Shown one piece after another: positions 18,111-26,883 of a stretch of 64,000 nt of DNA (the first letter of the stretch is position 1; each line of letters opens with the position of its first letter). The notes under the pieces are model-generated. The model made no database searches, had not been told where the DNA came from, and saw only the letters and a program-made list of their open reading frames with translations. Both the position numbers and the translations under genes were made by a program. This DNA comes from Pseudovibrio sp947494035 (GTDB lineage Bacteria > Pseudomonadota > Alphaproteobacteria > Rhizobiales > Stappiaceae): contig CANLTN010000017.1 of assembly GCA_947494035.1 (NCBI GenBank), forward strand, positions 1 to 64,000. Direction: 5' to 3'.

Positions 18111-19028
18111 ATGTCCATCGTCATTGTCGGCTCCATCAATGTTGATATCACAACCCGGTCTGACCGGTTGCCACAGCCGGGTGAAACGCTGCATGGGCAC
18201 AGCTACGCCATCAATCTGGGCGGAAAAGGCTGCAATCAGGCCGTCGCAGTCTCAAAGCTGGGTGGCGACGCGCAACTGGTTGGTCGCATCGGCAAGGACG
18301 GGTTCGGCGATATCGCAGCTCAGCATCTGGCAGAAATGGGCGTCTCCACAAAGCACGTGCACACGGACGCAGATCATGGCACCGGCATTGCAGTCATCGG
18401 TGTGGATGCAAACTCAGAAAACAGCATCACTGTCATCGGTGGCGCAAACCTTGCTGTTGACGAGCGTGATTTGGAACGCTCTGCAGACGTGCTGGCAAAT
18501 GCTCAGGTTTTGCTTTTGCAGCTGGAGATTCCGGTCGAGACCTGCCTGAGCGCTGCCAAAAAAGTACGGGCGAGCGGCGGCAAAGTGATCTTCGATCCGG
18601 CTCCGGCACCCGTCGAAGGTCTGCCAGAACGCTTCCTGCAAAACGTAGATGTGGTCACGCCCAACGAGACCGAAACTGAAATTCTCACCGGCTTACGGCC
18701 AACCAATGCACAAGAGGCGGCCCATGCCGCCAACTTGCTGCTTGAAAAGGGCGTTGCCGCAGCAGTTGTAAAACTGGGTGCACGGGGTGTCTACTTTAAG
18801 GATGGGGAGAGTGAAGGGTTCGTGGAGCCGTTCAAGGTGAACGCGATAGACACGGTCGCTGCAGGAGATTGTTTCAACGGCGGTCTGGCCTACGCACTGG
18901 CCGGTGGCAAGTCGCTGGCAGAAGCGGTTCGCTTTGCAGCGGCGTGTGGAGCGCTGTCCACCACCAAACATGGAGCTGCCACATCCGCGCCAAGTCTTGC
19001 AGAAGTTGAAGCTTTGATGGGCAAATAA
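18111..19028 (+). CDS. rbsK: Ribokinase
   Basis: A 305-residue PfkB-family sugar kinase that phosphorylates D-ribose at O5. The substrate-binding signature GGKGCNQAVAVSKLGG starts at residue 37, and the catalytic and anion-hole motif DTVAAGDCFNGGLAYAL lies near residue 245 with the catalytic Asp in AAGD. It appears intact, so ribose arising inside the cell, for example from nucleosides, could still enter the pentose phosphate pathway. Confidence 0.92.
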   Translation: MSIVIVGSINVDITTRSDRLPQPGETLHGHSYAINLGGKGCNQAVAVSKLGGDAQLVGRIGKDGFGDIAAQHLAEMGVSTKHVHTDADHGTGIAVIGVDANSENSITVIGGANLAVDERDLERSADVLANAQVLLLQLEIPVETCLSAAKKVRASGGKVIFDPAPAPVEGLPERFLQNVDVVTPNETETEILTGLRPTNAQEAAHAANLLLEKGVAAAVVKLGARGVYFKDGESEGFVEPFKVNAIDTVAAGDCFNGGLAYALAGGKSLAEAVRFAAACGALSTTKHGAATSAPSLAEVEALMGK

Positions 19029-19046
19029 GGCTTTCAGAGAAAATGA

Positions 19047-19080
19047 AGTTGGGGTTGGCAGCCTTTATGCAACCCCAACT
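19047..19080. terminator. Inverted repeat between convergent rbsK and queF
   Basis: An 11-bp perfect stem, agttggggttg (19047-19057) with caaccccaact (19070-19080), lies between the two converging genes. There is no long T run on +; on - it is followed by ttcatttt. It may serve both directions. Confidence 0.55.
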
Positions 19081-19091
19081 GAAGAACGCAG

Positions 19092-19559
19092 TTACCCGCG
19101 ACCGCGATAGGTCGGCACGCCCTGTTCAGGAATCCAGACGCCCTTTGGCTCTTCACCGGTCTGGTAGAACACATCAATCGGAATACCACCGCGCGGATAC
19201 CAATAACCGCCAATGCGCAGCCAGATCGGGTTCAGTGTTTCCACCAGACGCTTGCCGATAGAAACGGTGCAGTCTTCGTGGAAGGCCCCGTGGTTGCGAA
19301 ACGATGTCAGAAATAGCTTCAAAGACTTGCTTTCAACAAGCCACTGATCCGGCACGTAATCAAGCACCAGATGAGCAAAATCCGGCTGGTTGGTGATCGG
19401 GCACAGGGATGTAAACTCAGGTGCTGTAAAGCGGATTGCGTAAGGCGTGCCCTGCTGCGGGTTTGGAACCCGTTCCAGAACAGCTTCTTCCGGGCTTTGC
19501 GGCTGCACCGTATCGCCGCCCAGCATGGTCAGGTTTTTATATATATCTTCGTTGCTCAT
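19092..19559 (-). CDS. queF: NADPH-dependent preQ0 reductase (7-cyano-7-deazaguanine reductase)
   Basis: A 155-residue type I QueF that reduces the nitrile of preQ0 to preQ1 in queuosine synthesis. The catalytic cysteine (Cys53) lies in FTSLCPITNQPDF, with the catalytic Asp60 in the same block. The NADPH-binding QueF motif is in ESKSLKLFLTSFRNHGAFHE. The ATG at 19559 has GGAGAG just upstream and gives the family length; the longer open frame is spurious. It is the last gene of queC-queD-queE-queF, 71 bases after queE. Confidence 0.93.
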   Translation of the reverse strand: MSNEDIYKNLTMLGGDTVQPQSPEEAVLERVPNPQQGTPYAIRFTAPEFTSLCPITNQPDFAHLVLDYVPDQWLVESKSLKLFLTSFRNHGAFHEDCTVSIGKRLVETLNPIWLRIGGYWYPRGGIPIDVFYQTGEEPKGVWIPEQGVPTYRGRG

Positions 19560-19630
19560 TCTTCTCTCCAATTCTTCGTTCTTAGCATTCGTACAGCCCG
19601 AAAACCGGAAGCAAATCTTCGTAAATAGAG

Positions 19631-20371
19631 TTAGACGCCGCGCTTGTTGCCCCACAACAGCACATGCAGCTGAGGCAGGATGCGGGGTCTGAACCAATGA
19701 TCAGAAACAGTCTTTTCCACCAACCAATGCATGCGGTCCATGATACCGTCCATGTCGATCTGCGCATCAGCATCATCTGGTGGAGGAGGGGTATGGTTTC
19801 CCGGTTGCAGATAAAGCGGAAGGTCAGGATAGCGCCCGCTCACCTCTTTGGCCCAGTCGTAGTCCACATCATCAAACACGACAATTTTCATGACACTGGT
19901 GACTGGGGTCGAAGCGGCCTTCAGACAGGCATCGAACTTGTCCCAGTCTACGGTCTCGCCAGAAGACGGTGGCTTAGGGCTCAATACCAGCGTGTCCAGC
20001 TGCGCAAACCAGTCCCGTGCAATCGAGCCCTGGGTCTCAATGGCAAATCGGTAGCCCTTGGCTTTCCCAAGCGCAATCACTTGGGAAAAGTCCTGAATGG
20101 CAGGGTTGCCGCCGGAAAGGGAGACGGTGATCGGCTGACCGGAGGAAAGCTCCTCGATCTTGTGCCACACATCCGCACTGTCCATCTGCGCCCAGGTATG
20201 GCGGTAAGCACTGTCCACCGCATACAGCGTGTCACACCAGCTGCAACGATAATCGCATCCGCCTGTGCGTACAAAAACGGTTGGTTCGCCCATCAAGGCA
20301 CCTTCGCCCTGAATGGTCGGCCCGAAGATCTCGCTGATACTGAGTTTGCTCAAGGTCGGTATTCCGCCCAT
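19631..20371 (-). CDS. queE: 7-carboxy-7-deazaguanine synthase (radical SAM)
   Basis: A 246-residue radical SAM enzyme that rearranges 6-carboxytetrahydropterin into the 7-deazapurine core. The cluster-binding cysteines are CDYRCSWC at residues 39-46 (CxxxCxxC), preceded by the family start EIFGPTIQGEG, with the SAM-binding SLSGGNPAIQ near residue 100. It overlaps the end of queD by 22 bases. A TTG a few codons inside could be the true start because a GGCGGA lies upstream of it. Confidence 0.92.
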   Translation of the reverse strand: MGGIPTLSKLSISEIFGPTIQGEGALMGEPTVFVRTGGCDYRCSWCDTLYAVDSAYRHTWAQMDSADVWHKIEELSSGQPITVSLSGGNPAIQDFSQVIALGKAKGYRFAIETQGSIARDWFAQLDTLVLSPKPPSSGETVDWDKFDACLKAASTPVTSVMKIVVFDDVDYDWAKEVSGRYPDLPLYLQPGNHTPPPPDDADAQIDMDGIMDRMHWLVEKTVSDHWFRPRILPQLHVLLWGNKRGV

Positions 20372-20706
20372 GTTCTGGCTGTTTCACTTACCCTAACGGC
20401 AGAAGTTTCCGCCCAGTGTCCCTTACAAAACTCATAGATAGTCTTGGCTAGAAACTCTGAAGTCACCTGATCATGTCCGAACACTGTGTTCAGATGACGG
20501 TGATCCAGTTCATCATCAATATACCGTTTGAGCGGCGTCAACTCGGTGTAGTCGACCACGAAGCCGTATTTGTTGAGCTCCTCACTGGTAAGCTCCACCA
20601 CCACAGCGTAGTTGTGCCCGTGCAGGCGTGCACATTGATGCCCTTCCGGCATCTGGCAGAGTTGGTGCGAAGCCGAGAAGCTAAATTCTTTTGTGATTTT
20701 GTACAT
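20350..20706 (-). CDS. queD: 6-carboxy-5,6,7,8-tetrahydropterin synthase
   Basis: A 118-residue QueD that converts dihydroneopterin triphosphate to 6-carboxytetrahydropterin. The zinc ligands are His14 in SASHQL and His29 and His31 in LHGHNY, with catalytic Cys25 in HQCAR, followed by FVVDYTELTPLKRYID. Its start overlaps the stop of queC by one base. Confidence 0.94.
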   Translation of the reverse strand: MYKITKEFSFSASHQLCQMPEGHQCARLHGHNYAVVVELTSEELNKYGFVVDYTELTPLKRYIDDELDHRHLNTVFGHDQVTSEFLAKTIYEFCKGHWAETSAVRVSETARTWAEYRP

Positions 20707-21404
20707 TACTCTACTGCTTGTTCCACCACGGACTTCCAGAAATCAGGATCCGCGTATTCTGTGGGGTCTTCAACGCCTGCCAGATCAAAGGCTTCCCGCC
20801 GTTCAACACAGGTGCCACACCGCCCGCAGTGTTTCTCGCCGCCTTTGTAGCAGGACCACGTCTCCTCAAAAGGCACGTTGAGCCTTGCACCTTCGGTAAC
20901 GATGGCACCCTTGGAGATTTCCACGAAGGGAGTGTAAAGGCTCACATTTGCGTAGCCGTCCAAGGCCTGCTTCTGCATGGCTTCAAAGCTTTTGGTAAAG
21001 CCCGGTCGGCAGTCCGGATAGATGAAGTGATCACCGCCGTGAACCGCCGCAGCCACAGCATCGGCCTGCTGAGCAGCCGCAATGCCAAAGCCGATGGACA
21101 GCATGATTGCATTTCGGTTGGGAACCACAGTGACCTTCATGTTCTCTTCGGCATAATGCCCGTCGGGAACATCAACGTCATCTGTAAGAGCGGAGCCGCT
21201 CAAATGCGCTCCTATCTGGCTCATGTCCAGAACATGATGTGGCACACCAAGCTTTTTTGCTGCAAGCGCCGCATAGTCCAGCTCTTTTTTGTGCCGTTGG
21301 CCATAGTCAAAAGAGACGAGGCCAAGCAATTCGTGTTCACGCGCAACCTTGTAGGCAAGCGTGACCGAATCCAATCCGCCAGAGCAGATTACGATAGTCT
21401 TCAT
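20706..21404 (-). CDS. queC: 7-cyano-7-deazaguanine synthase (preQ0 synthase)
   Basis: A 232-residue ATP-dependent enzyme that turns the carboxy intermediate into preQ0. The PP-loop SGGLDSVTLAYK lies at residues 8-19. A C-terminal zinc site is visible as CYKGGEKHCGRCGTC. The ATG at 21404 matches homologues, while the longer frame upstream has no family match. It opens the queCDEF operon. I looked for a preQ1 riboswitch in the leader and could not identify one. Confidence 0.93.
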   Translation of the reverse strand: MKTIVICSGGLDSVTLAYKVAREHELLGLVSFDYGQRHKKELDYAALAAKKLGVPHHVLDMSQIGAHLSGSALTDDVDVPDGHYAEENMKVTVVPNRNAIMLSIGFGIAAAQQADAVAAAVHGGDHFIYPDCRPGFTKSFEAMQKQALDGYANVSLYTPFVEISKGAIVTEGARLNVPFEETWSCYKGGEKHCGRCGTCVERREAFDLAGVEDPTEYADPDFWKSVVEQAVE

Positions 21405-21537
21405 AAGGTTCAGTCCTTGTTTTCGCTGTTGCCGGGTAGGCTGCGACCGGCACTCATTGCTGAGCAATTCGGTAACTAGCAGACTGAAACCACGAGGAAA
21501 AGGGGTAATTCGCCACCTGTTTACATCTTCTTAATAA

Positions 21538-21735
21538 CTTGCGCAGGATGAGGCAAACCAGACGCCTTTCCATGTCAGTGCAGGGAAGCAGCAGGCGCAA
21601 CACAAGATCGCTATTGCACTCGATCAGCATCAGGACCCATGGGCAGCGCTGTCGAGCTCGCTGGATTTCCTTGGCAAAACCACGTTTAATCTGATGGAGT
21701 CCGCCATTTTCTTTGAGAAGGAGTGTTTCTCGTGA
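21538..21735 (+). pseudogene. Unidentified start-less reading frame before the alcohol dehydrogenase
   Basis: The frame after the TAA at 21535 stays open for 65 codons and ends MESAIFFEKECFS at 21733-21735, four bases into the adh gene. Its translation contains protein-like stretches (HKIAIALDQHQDPWAAL) but no in-frame ATG, GTG or TTG at its beginning. It may be the C-terminal remnant of a lost gene, or chance. I do not recognise the family. Confidence 0.25.
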
Positions 21736-22718
21736 AAGCAATGGTTCTGCGTGAAGTTGGAAAACCGCTTGTCCTTCAGCACCGCGATTCTCCTCCATCG
21801 CCAAAGCATGGAGAAATCCTCGTAAAGATTGAAGCCTGTGCCGTCTGCCGGACAGATTTGCATGTGGTTGATGGCGACCTCAAGAACCCCAAGCTCCCGC
21901 TAATCCCCGGCCACGAAATCGTCGGCAGAGTGCAAGCCTGCGGGGCAGGGGTCACCGACCTCAAACCCGGTACACGAGTGGGTATCCCATGGCTTGGCCA
22001 TACTTGCGGATGCTGCTCTTTTTGCCAAAACCATCAGGAAAATCTCTGCGATCACCCAGTATTCACCGGCTACACCCGCGACGGAGGCTTTGCCACCCAC
22101 ACCATCGCAGACCGTCACTATGCGTTCGAGCTGGATCAAAACGCCGATCCTGTCTCGCTGGCACCGCTTTTATGCGCTGGATTGATCGGCTGGCGTTCTT
22201 TGAAGAAAGCTGGTGAGGGCAAAAAGATAGGCATCTACGGCTTTGGAGCCGCCGCCCACATTATCGCACAGATCTGCATCTGGCAGGGCAGGAAGGTCTA
22301 CGCATTTACCAGAACCGGCGACACACAGGCACAAGAGTTTGCACGCGATCTGGGTGCCACATGGGCTGGCAGCTCGCAAGAACAACCACCGGAAAAGCTG
22401 GATGCGGCCATCATTTTTGCTCCGGTCGGAGCGCTGGTCCCGGCGGCGCTCAAAGCTCTGCGCAAGGGCGGGCGCGTTGTCTGCGGAGGCATCCACATGA
22501 GCGACATCCCGCAAATGCCGTACTCACTGTTGTGGGAGGAACGTCAGGTGGTCTCCGTGGCTAACCTAACCCGCGAGGACGGGCTGGAGTTCTTCCCCAT
22601 CGCCAGAAAAGCAGGCGTGAAAACCCACTGCGTTCCATATAAACTGGAGGACGCCAACACAGCGCTTGATGACCTTCGCGAAGGACGCCTTTCTGGTGCC
22701 GCAGTCCTCATTCCCTGA
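21732..22718 (+). CDS. Zinc-dependent alcohol dehydrogenase
   Basis: A 328-residue medium-chain dehydrogenase. Catalytic zinc ligands are the Cys of CAVCRTDLHVVDG and His-Glu of PGHEIVG; the structural zinc site is CGCCSFCQNHQENLC near residues 95-110. The nucleotide fold is IGIYGFGAAAHIIAQIC near 170. The GTG at 21732 is preferred: it follows AAGGAG by ten bases and gives the typical beginning VKAMVLREVGKPL. It ends overlapping the convergent DUF1989 gene by 11 bases. Substrate alcohol is unknown. Confidence 0.85.
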   Translation: MKAMVLREVGKPLVLQHRDSPPSPKHGEILVKIEACAVCRTDLHVVDGDLKNPKLPLIPGHEIVGRVQACGAGVTDLKPGTRVGIPWLGHTCGCCSFCQNHQENLCDHPVFTGYTRDGGFATHTIADRHYAFELDQNADPVSLAPLLCAGLIGWRSLKKAGEGKKIGIYGFGAAAHIIAQICIWQGRKVYAFTRTGDTQAQEFARDLGATWAGSSQEQPPEKLDAAIIFAPVGALVPAALKALRKGGRVVCGGIHMSDIPQMPYSLLWEERQVVSVANLTREDGLEFFPIARKAGVKTHCVPYKLEDANTALDDLREGRLSGAAVLIP

Positions 22719-23586
22719 TCTTGTGCCCACCTGTATATCCGCTAGGCTTGGAAGGTGACCAGCCTTGAAGGCTGTCCTCTGCTGGTTTGAAGATCTCGAC
22801 CAGAAGTGGGTAGCACGGAGTCTCATCGTCAGAATGGCTGCTGCCACAATCGCCGCCCGGACAAGTGGACAGGGCACCCAGAAGATCAATCTCTGCAAAA
22901 AACTCGATGAAGTCCCCCGGACGAACCGGGCTGGCCTTCATGAAATACTGGTGCGTATCGCGGGTGAAACCGGTGCACATGAACACATTCATCACATCAT
23001 GAACATGCGGTTCCGCGCCGTCCAGTGAAAGACCGCGCGCATCTGCCAGCGCACGGGTCAGGTTGGAATGGCAGCAGTGATTATAATCCACGTGCTTGAG
23101 CATATGGTTGGTGTAAGGATCGCAGCGCGTGCCGATCACATCATGAACCCCAGCCCCGTCCTCGTCCCAGCCGTACCAGTCCAGAGTGTCCTGCGTTATT
23201 GTCGCCATCGGACGCAGATACGGCATGGTGCTCCACAAACGGTCACCTGTTGAGAGATGGGAGGCATGCAGCTGACGTGTCTTTCCGCTGAAGAAACGCT
23301 CATTCAGATCATTGGCATTCCAAAGGTTCAAATCCCCCACCTGCGGTCCTTCAACGCTCACAATGCGGAAGAAGTGTCCAGCAGGAACCTGAAAGTGCCT
23401 CCCATCGCGCGGTGGGACCATAACCTCGTCAACCTTCTCCATGCTTTCCTTGGCCTGCTGATACAGATCTGCGTCATAGGCTGGTAGGTGGTCAACCTCG
23501 TAACAAACGATAAGAGACTTGGACCGGCGATCATCAGAAGCAGCAGGAATACTGGTTGAAATCGAGCGAGAGGAAAGTTTTGTCAT
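22708..23586 (-). CDS. DUF1989 protein (urea carboxylase-associated family)
   Basis: A 292-residue protein dominated by the DUF1989 fold. Recognisable blocks are VPAGHFFRIVSVEGPQVGDL, then HASHLSTGDRLWSTMPYLRP, and DVIGTRCDPYTNHML with HCCHSNLTRAL. The conserved cysteines and histidines suggest a metal site. Members are found near urea amidolyase or as orphan genes; their reaction is not established. Here no urea carboxylase is adjacent. It converges on and slightly overlaps the alcohol dehydrogenase. Confidence 0.75.
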   Translation of the reverse strand: MTKLSSRSISTSIPAASDDRRSKSLIVCYEVDHLPAYDADLYQQAKESMEKVDEVMVPPRDGRHFQVPAGHFFRIVSVEGPQVGDLNLWNANDLNERFFSGKTRQLHASHLSTGDRLWSTMPYLRPMATITQDTLDWYGWDEDGAGVHDVIGTRCDPYTNHMLKHVDYNHCCHSNLTRALADARGLSLDGAEPHVHDVMNVFMCTGFTRDTHQYFMKASPVRPGDFIEFFAEIDLLGALSTCPGGDCGSSHSDDETPCYPLLVEIFKPAEDSLQGWSPSKPSGYTGGHKIRE

Positions 23587-23972
23587 AAGCCAATGATCCT
23601 AAAAACACGGATGAACTATTGCCCCGATTGAACTCTCCAATGCGCCATTAATATATTGATTTAATTTCACCTATCCCTTCAGTCCCCGTAAGCTGCACGA
23701 ATAAGACTGACTGATGCAAGTAGGTGCAGTACCGCGAAGACTGCGCGAGAGTGTCTCCGCATCAATCCCGCGAAAACGAGTAGAACTGCTATCGCATGGT
23801 CATAATTGATCAGAGATAGTTGGGACTATCATCACGACAGGATGCGGCTATAAAAATGGCGTCTGCATACAATGATGCCCCATTCGTAGTTTACCTAATG
23901 CCTCTTCTGAAATTCCCTTACGTTAAGTTTGGGCCCAGCCACTCTCGATGGATCAAAAGAGGGATCTCTTTG
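23587..23972. other. Intergenic region between DUF1989 gene and iorA
   Basis: About 390 bases between two divergent genes. It should hold promoters for both. The frame preceding iorA is open from 23820 but lacks family similarity before 23973, so I do not count it as coding. Confidence 0.4.
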
Positions 23973-24434
23973 ATGGCAATTACAATAAAATTGAACGGTG
24001 ACACGCACACCGTCGACGCTGAACCGGGAACCCCGCTTCTTTGGGTTATCCGGGATAAAATGAAACTCACTGGCACCAAGTTCGGCTGCGGAATCGCCGC
24101 GTGCGGAGCGTGTACAGTACACATGGACGGCGACCCGGTACGGTCCTGCCAGACCAACATTGAAGATGTGGGGGACGCTGAAGTCACCACCATTGAAGGC
24201 TTGAACTCAGCACAGGCGCACGCGGTGCAGCAGGCATGGACCGAAATTGATGTGGTGCAGTGTGGGTATTGTCAGTCAGGCCAAATCATGTCTGCCGTTG
24301 GCCTTTTGACCAGCAACGCCACCCCCACGCCGGACGAAATCGACGATTACATGAACGGCAATGCCTGTCGCTGTGCAACCTATGAGCGGATACGCGCGGC
24401 AATTAAGCGTGCCTCAGAAATTATGGAAGCCTAA
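23973..24434 (+). CDS. iorA: Isoquinoline 1-oxidoreductase-type small subunit (two 2Fe-2S clusters)
   Basis: A 153-residue electron-transfer subunit of a xanthine-oxidase-family molybdoenzyme. The plant-type cluster motif KFGCGIAACGACTVHMDG with the later SCQTN forms the N-terminal site, and GYCQSGQIM with NACRCATYERIRAAI forms the C-terminal site. The ATG at 23973 gives the family length and is preceded by a GAGGGA. Its stop lies one base before the large subunit start, so the two are co-translated. Confidence 0.88.
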   Translation: MAITIKLNGDTHTVDAEPGTPLLWVIRDKMKLTGTKFGCGIAACGACTVHMDGDPVRSCQTNIEDVGDAEVTTIEGLNSAQAHAVQQAWTEIDVVQCGYCQSGQIMSAVGLLTSNATPTPDEIDDYMNGNACRCATYERIRAAIKRASEIMEA

Positions 24435-24435
24435 G

Positions 24436-26625
24436 ATGAATATTACCACTTCTCGTCGCAGCTTCCTTCAGGGTGCTGCTGCTTCGTCTGCTGCCGTTCT
24501 CGTCATTGGCATGGCGCCATCCGGTCTCCTGGCTGCAACAAATGGTGCTGACGCCACCATGCTCAATCCGTTTGTGAAGATTTCAAATGATGGAACCGTC
24601 ACCGCCGTTATCAAACACTTTGAAAGCGGGCAGGGTCCGGCAACCGGCCTGACCACCCTGATCGCCGAAGAGCTTGGTATCAGCATGGATGCCATCAATT
24701 ATGAGTTCGCGCCAGTCAACCCGCAGCTTTACGCCAACTCCGCGTTTGGCGGTATGACACAGGGAACAGGCGGCTCCAGCTCCATGTTCGACAGTTACTC
24801 CCAATACCGTCAGGCTGGGGCGGCCGCCCGTGAAGTTCTGCTTCAGGCAGCCTCTCAGGAATGGGGAGTGCCGGTTGACCAGCTCACAATGGAAGACGGC
24901 ACCATCACAGGCGCTGGGAATTCCGCCTCACTAGGTGAGTTTGTCGAGGCGGCCAGCCGCCTGCAAGCCCCTCAGGACCCGCAGCTGAAAGACCCCTCCC
25001 AGTTCAAGCTGATCGGCAACGCCAGCGTGCACCGCAAGGACACGCCGCCAAAAGTCAACGGCACCGCCCAATATGCCATGGACATCCAGTTCGACAATCA
25101 GATGGTTGTCGCCATCAAGCGTACGCCCCGCCTTGGCGGAACTGTCGCTTCCTTTGATGACAGTGGTGCAAAAGACATCACCGGATTTATCCGGGCTGAT
25201 GTGCTTCCCAACAAAGCGGGTGTGGTAGTTTTTGCAGATGATACATGGGCAGCCTTTCAGGCCCGCGATGCGCTGGATGTGACCTGGGATAACTCGGCAG
25301 CGGAAAGCCGAAGCTCTGATCAGGTCTATGACGAACTCATGGCTGCGGTGAATGAAGCCCCCAAATATAACGTGTCCAACACGGATCAAAGTGAGGTTGC
25401 CACTGCCATTGATCAGGCAAGTCAAGTGGTGGAAGAAACCTTCTACTTCCCGCTTCTGGCCCATGCGCCCATGGAGCCGCTCACCTGTACTTTGGAAGCA
25501 ACTGATGACGGCGGGGTCGTGCTCTATGATGGCTGTCAGACACCAACCGGCCCACAGGGAGCTATCGCGCAGATTTTGGACCTGCCGTCAGAAAAGGTCC
25601 AGATCCAGACCATGTTCGCAGGTGGCTCTTTTGGTCGCCGCTCAACGTCAAATTCCGACTATCAGTCAGAAGCAGCATATGCCTTCGGGATGACAGACCG
25701 GTCGCGCCCTGTAAAACTGGTGTGGTCTCGTGAAGATGACGTCACCGGCGGCTTCTATCGTCCCGCATTTGCCCACAAAGTTCGCGTCGGTCTGGATGCT
25801 GAGGGTAACATTATCGGCTGGGACCACCGCATCGCAGGCCAGTCCATCGCCAAGGGCGTTGAGGTCAATGATTCAGCGGTAGAAAATGGCATCGACCACT
25901 CCTCCGTAGAGGGCGTTTTTCCGACCCCATACACCATCCCGGTCATGTTCGCCGGCCTGACCGACATCAAACCGGCCACAACCGTTTCGTGGTGGCGCTC
26001 CGTTGGCAATACCCATACAGGCTATGTCATGGAAAGCATGATGGACGCTGTTGCAAAAGCAGTTGGCCGCGATCCGGTCGCATTCCGTCTGGCACACCTT
26101 ACTGAAGACACGCCGGAGCAACAGCGCATGGCAAGTGTGCTGCAAATGGCGGCGGAAAAAGGCAACTGGGGGAAAGCCCCGGACGGGCACGCACAGGGCA
26201 TCGCTGTCCATATGTCCTTCCGCAGCTTTGTTGCTGAGGTTGTCGAGATTTCCGGCAATGCAGATGATGGTGTGCAGATCGAGAAAGTCACCTGCGCCGT
26301 CGACTGCGGAACCCCCGTCAATCCGGATGTGGTCAAGGCACAGATGGAAAGCGGCATTGGCTACGGCATCGGTCATGCCATGCGTGATGAAATCACACTG
26401 GAGGGCGGCGTCGTGCAGCAGAGCAACTTTTCCGACTACGAACCGCTCCGCATCGCGGATATCGGTGAGATCGAAGTCCACGTTGTCCCCTCTACCGAAA
26501 TCCCGACCGGCGTCGGCGAACCGGGAACACCACCTTCTGCTCCCGCACTTGCAAATGCGATCGCTGTAAATGGCCCACGGGTAACCAGACTGCCAATGGA
26601 TAAGTCTGGCGTGACCTTCGCTTAA
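24436..26625 (+). CDS. iorB: Isoquinoline 1-oxidoreductase-type molybdopterin large subunit
   Basis: A 729-residue catalytic subunit. A twin-arginine signal (SRRSFLQGAAA, residues 6-16) shows export to the periplasm. The molybdopterin-binding stretches include GGMTQGTGGSSS near 115, MFAGGSFGRRSTSNSD near 400 and EPGTPPSAPALANAI near the end, where the IorB-type catalytic Glu is found. Such enzymes oxidise aldehydes or N-heterocycles and pass electrons to a cytochrome c; no dedicated cytochrome gene follows here. The substrate is not predictable. Confidence 0.85.
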   Translation: MNITTSRRSFLQGAAASSAAVLVIGMAPSGLLAATNGADATMLNPFVKISNDGTVTAVIKHFESGQGPATGLTTLIAEELGISMDAINYEFAPVNPQLYANSAFGGMTQGTGGSSSMFDSYSQYRQAGAAAREVLLQAASQEWGVPVDQLTMEDGTITGAGNSASLGEFVEAASRLQAPQDPQLKDPSQFKLIGNASVHRKDTPPKVNGTAQYAMDIQFDNQMVVAIKRTPRLGGTVASFDDSGAKDITGFIRADVLPNKAGVVVFADDTWAAFQARDALDVTWDNSAAESRSSDQVYDELMAAVNEAPKYNVSNTDQSEVATAIDQASQVVEETFYFPLLAHAPMEPLTCTLEATDDGGVVLYDGCQTPTGPQGAIAQILDLPSEKVQIQTMFAGGSFGRRSTSNSDYQSEAAYAFGMTDRSRPVKLVWSREDDVTGGFYRPAFAHKVRVGLDAEGNIIGWDHRIAGQSIAKGVEVNDSAVENGIDHSSVEGVFPTPYTIPVMFAGLTDIKPATTVSWWRSVGNTHTGYVMESMMDAVAKAVGRDPVAFRLAHLTEDTPEQQRMASVLQMAAEKGNWGKAPDGHAQGIAVHMSFRSFVAEVVEISGNADDGVQIEKVTCAVDCGTPVNPDVVKAQMESGIGYGIGHAMRDEITLEGGVVQQSNFSDYEPLRIADIGEIEVHVVPSTEIPTGVGEPGTPPSAPALANAIAVNGPRVTRLPMDKSGVTFA

Positions 26626-26640
26626 GTCCCCACCAATAAG

Positions 26641-26677
26641 CAAAAGGCAGGTTGATGAAGTGTCAGCCTGCCTTTTG
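26641..26677 (+). terminator. Terminator after iorAB
   Basis: An 11-bp stem, caaaaggcagg (26641-26651) with cctgccttttg (26667-26677), follows the iorB stop by 15 bases. Confidence 0.7.
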
Positions 26678-26883
26678 TCATTCCAACAAAACCCGCAAGA
26701 TTTTGCGTAACCAACGCACCTCAAATTTGTAAGCTGTTAGTTGTCGCCAATTGAACAGCCCGACCTGATAAATAATCCCCAATAAAATATGAATGTATTC
26801 CTCCAGTTAGCGCTCCAGCAAGGAAGGGGCAGAAAAAGCCCTTTAGTCTGACGCCAAATACAAAAATCGGCTGGAAGGGTGCA

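Noticed and set aside
21405..21540. Possible preQ1 riboswitch in front of queC
   Set aside because: The short H-type pseudoknot pattern with its A-rich tail overlapping the ribosome binding site could not be found in the leader on the minus strand.
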